NCBI RefSeq assembly: GCF_049965315.1
Contig: NZ_JBMFWL010000007.1
Span: forward strand, 8,100-72,099
DNA: 64,000 nt
Direction of reading: 5' to 3'
Origin: Acidithiobacillus_B sp049965315
GTDB lineage: Bacteria > Pseudomonadota > Gammaproteobacteria > Acidithiobacillales > Acidithiobacillaceae
Shown: positions 62,284-64,000 of the stretch, piece by piece
Layout: each line of letters begins with the position of its first letter
How positions within the stretch are numbered: position 1 is the stretch's first letter
Translations under genes and position numbers: made by a program
The notes under the pieces: generated by a model
What the model saw: only the letters and a program-made list of their open reading frames with translations
Databases searched by the model: none
Told to the model about the DNA's origin: nothing

Positions 62284-62656
62284 GAGCGGTTTTTATGGCG
62301 TCGGCGAATACCGTTGGCAAACTGGCCCTCTGCATTGGGGAGCCTTCCTCCAGGGAGGCGGAGCGCCAAAACCCATCGATCCGGTGCCTTGCTATGTCGG
62401 GGGCGGCCTGTGGCTGGCGGGGCTTATTCCTTGGTCCGCGAAAGACTCCCTGTCCGTGGGCTTTTCGCGGGCCAGCCTGCGCGGATTGCCTCATGCCGAG
62501 ACCAGCTATGAGCTGACGGGCTTATTTGGGTTGGCACATGGTGTGCATCTTCAACCTGATATACAAGCCGTGATCCATCCCGGAGGCGACTTGCCTACGT
62601 CTCTGGTGGGTATTTTGCGGCTCGAGATTAATTTCAAGGAACTGGCAGGCATCTAA
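62264..62656 (+). pseudogene. C-terminal remnant of an OprB-type carbohydrate porin
   Basis: From about 62264 the plus-strand frame reads like the last ~130 residues of an OprB-family outer-membrane porin. Examples are NTSGFYGVGEYRW, LHWGAFLQGGG, YVGGGLWLAGLIPW, SYELTGLFGLAHG and the terminal HLQPDIQAVIHPGGD...LRLEINF. The family ends in just this way (LQPDLQYV.NPGG, then an aromatic C-terminal strand). There is no start or signal peptide; it was joined to the integrase tail by a deletion or insertion. Confidence 0.7.
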
Positions 62657-62673
62657 GGTGGCGTCGATGTTGG

Positions 62674-62817
62674 CCGCATGGGGGCAACGGAATCTTCTAT
62701 GAAGTCCAGGCCGATCATATCGGCCTGAGGAAGGCAGCACCCACGAAATATGATCCCTTCATCGTCATCCATGAGTGGGCCAGTGAAGCCGGTGAGAAGG
62801 CCTATGTGTCACCGGTA
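62674..62817 (+). pseudogene. Unidentified coding-like fragment
   Basis: A plus-strand frame without start reads like protein (GIFYEVQADHIGLRKAAP, then TKYDPFIVIHEWASEAGEKA) up to a break near 62817, where the Doc toxin stop region begins. I cannot name a family. Its composition and its place among other gene tails suggest another truncated gene of the eroded element. Confidence 0.35.
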
Positions 62818-62819
62818 CT

Positions 62820-63203
62820 TCACTCCCCATCGTTACGCACGAAGCATCGCAGCCATGGATCGAGGTGGGCGATATCGAACGCCCCGATTTCGAACATCTG
62901 CATCATCTCCGCGTAGATCTGCATCGGCGAGCGTTGCAGCCGCCAACCGTTGATACGAAGGAACACGTCAGCCGCAGCAAACGCGATGCGCTTGTTGCCA
63001 TCCACGAACGGGTGGTTGTTCGCCAAGCTCTCCATCAGCGCGGCCGCCTCGGCAACGATGTCATCGTAATAGCCGGTCTGCGGCCGGAACAGCGCCGCCT
63101 CCAATGCACCGGGGTCGCGCACCCCTGGCGCGCCGCCGTAGCGCTGCATCAGCACCGTGTGCATCCCGAGCACATCAGCCACGGTCAGATAATCGTGTGC
63201 CAC
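62820..63203 (-). CDS. doc: Doc-type toxin (Fic/Doc fold, death-on-curing)
   Basis: A 127-residue toxin with the Doc signature HPFVDGNKRIA (H-x-F-x-D-G-N-K-R). Doc phosphorylates elongation factor Tu and stops translation, with the antitoxin's C-terminus blocking the active site. It begins with GTG 63203, only 3 bases after the antitoxin stop. It appears intact although the surrounding DNA is decayed, which fits selection for a self-maintaining module. Confidence 0.92.
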   Translation of the reverse strand: MAHDYLTVADVLGMHTVLMQRYGGAPGVRDPGALEAALFRPQTGYYDDIVAEAAALMESLANNHPFVDGNKRIAFAAADVFLRINGWRLQRSPMQIYAEMMQMFEIGAFDIAHLDPWLRCFVRNDGE

Positions 63204-63206
63204 GGC

Positions 63207-63437
63207 CTACTTGGCTAACTCGCGGTAGAGACTGTCGAATTCATCCAGGCTGGATGCGAACGAAGCCATCACGTGGCGGCGGGGGCGTTCTTTTTGCTGC
63301 CGGGCGATGTAGTCTCGAAGCGCCTCATCCAGTACCGCCTGGAATTGCCGCCCTTGAGCTTCGGCGATCTGGCGCAGCGCGGACAGCACCTCGGGCGCGG
63401 CTTGGGAGGAAAACTTTTCGCGGACGACGGTAGTCAT
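63207..63437 (-). CDS. Antitoxin of the Doc-type module
   Basis: A 76-residue protein: an N-terminal DNA-binding segment (MTTVVREKFSSQAAPEVLSALRQIAEAQGRQFQAVLDEALRDYI looks ribbon-helix-helix-like rather than classical Phd), then a charged C-terminal tail that would bind the toxin. ATG 63437 is preferred because GGAGAAGG lies just upstream; ATG 63452 is possible. Its promoter region carries repeated ATCATGA/TATC elements that may be its own operator. Confidence 0.85.
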   Translation of the reverse strand: MTTVVREKFSSQAAPEVLSALRQIAEAQGRQFQAVLDEALRDYIARQQKERPRRHVMASFASSLDEFDSLYRELAK

Positions 63438-63481
63438 GACCTTCTCCATCATGATTTATCTTGATACTTCATGATAGAGCA
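63438..63481 (-). promoter_or_regulatory. Probable operator/promoter of the toxin-antitoxin module
   Basis: On the minus strand, TATCATGA, TATC and TCATGAT recur within about 30 bases before the antitoxin start, giving partial palindromes. Autoregulation by antitoxin-toxin complexes at such repeats is general for type II modules. No precise -10/-35 could be fixed. Confidence 0.4.
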
Positions 63482-63483
63482 AG

Positions 63484-63618
63484 ATGCTCCTATGCGCCAC
63501 CGCCCTCCCGCACCTCAAAGAGCGCCTCAAGGTGTTGGAATCTGAGTTCGGGGTTCCCGTCAGCATCACGCCGCTATGGAGCAACGACAACCCTCTGAAT
63601 GCGGGTGATTGGCGCTGA
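63484..63618 (+). pseudogene. Short coding-like fragment
   Basis: A 44-codon frame from ATG 63484 (ends TPLWSNDNPLNAGDWR) whose residue content looks protein-like, but it has no recognisable family and overlaps the opposing fragment below. Likely the tail of a truncated gene of the same integrated element. Confidence 0.25.
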
Positions 63619-63852
63619 TGTCAGTGGGCGTCCATCGTGGCCGGCCAGATTCACCTCGTTGGGAATCATCTTCGCCAGAATGGACGCAAACGCCTTGCCA
63701 CCCACCTCAGCGAAAGCGGCCAGCGCTCCTTCCTTCACGGTCGCGGTGATCTTGCCGCGCGACCACCACCCGTTGACCACCTGGAATATACGCTCGGGCG
63801 AGGTGCATGTGCCGGGCCACGGCAACAAAGATCTTGAGTTGAGGCAGAACAT
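63574..63852 (-). pseudogene. Phage/element gene fragment, weakly terminase-small-subunit-like
   Basis: A minus-strand 92-codon frame. Its second half (GALAAFAEVGGKAFASILAKMIPNEVNLAGHDG and the C-terminal SAPITRIQRVVVAP) has the feel of phage small-terminase-type proteins that end in an LPxEVxLxGxDG-like segment. I hold this loosely. The first ~20 residues do not fit and may be past a break point. Confidence 0.35.
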
Positions 63853-63942
63853 GCGGCGGGTGAATACCTGCCTTATGATAAACTATAGTAAAATGTAACA
63901 GTAAATACATTTAACTTTTATTAACTGAAGTTTAGACATTCA

Positions 63943-63963
63943 GCCCGGCCCCGCCGGGTTTTT
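63943..63963 (+). terminator. Intrinsic terminator near the right edge
   Basis: CCCGGC (63944-63949), loop CCC, GCCGGG (63953-63958) then TTTTT (63959-63963): a classic compact terminator on the plus strand, preceded by an unusually AT-rich stretch (63880-63940) unlike the rest of the window. TTGACA close to the end (about 63990) may be the -35 of a gene beyond the window. Confidence 0.8.
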
Positions 63964-64000
63964 ATCGCCTTTCTTCCGGCGAAAGTGCTTGACACGGTGA

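Overview
The window is a gene-dense, GC-rich bacterial chromosome segment with almost no spacer DNA. Many genes are joined by 4-base ATGA overlaps. The gene content (sucrose-phosphate synthase plus sucrose synthase, NtrBC, SulP plus beta-carbonic anhydrase, metE/metXW, and the rpsU-yqeY-mutS2-dnaG-rpoD block) fits an autotrophic proteobacterium of the Acidithiobacillus/Thermithiobacillus type. That assignment is an inference from family recognition, not from a database comparison.

Layout. 1-9140: housekeeping genes (end of a possible GH57 enzyme, a phosphoribosyltransferase, DUF455, tsaD, a TPR protein, plsY, folB-folK, the folM-nfu-rimO operon on the minus strand, and the midA-like gene with an ArsC-like reductase). 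9150-9333: a large hairpin repeat, with a second copy at 45536-45718. 9379-12349: an ABC-F ATPase, a lipoprotein and a D-Ala-D-Ala dipeptidase. 12658-18705: an operon of a small MscS-like channel, a PfkB sugar kinase, a fused sucrose-phosphate synthase/phosphatase and sucrose synthase, probably for making, releasing and recycling sucrose as an osmolyte. 18729-26664: a two-component system divergent from a complete tripartite RND efflux operon, with OmpR-type sites between them. 26779-29206: small cell-envelope genes and an atypical NRAMP-like transporter.

29467-37559 is the most distinctive block: a minus-strand operon of an Anbu proteasome-like peptidase, a transglutaminase-DUF2126 fusion, a circularly permuted ATP-grasp ligase, an alpha-E protein and an HPPD-like VOC dioxygenase. 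The first four match a known predicted amide-ligase/peptide-tagging cluster of unknown biology. The dioxygenase is the unusual addition.

37833-43037: ntrBC behind an NtrC-like operator, then carbonic anhydrase and a SulP transporter (probable bicarbonate supply). 43070-49901: methionine and quinone genes (rluB-like, metX, metW, a GST, ubiE, metE) with a MetR box before metE. 49942-54921: an encapsulated-ferritin-like protein without a visible encapsulin, hemW, a LON-domain protein, a cAMP-type sensor domain protein, rph-rdgB and an alternative sigma factor. 55194-61913: rpsU-yqeY-mutS2-dnaG-rpoD.

61952-64000: a CAU tRNA gene followed by an integrase tail, a porin tail, other fragments and a Doc-type toxin-antitoxin pair. 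This looks like the eroded end of an integrative element inserted at the tRNA.
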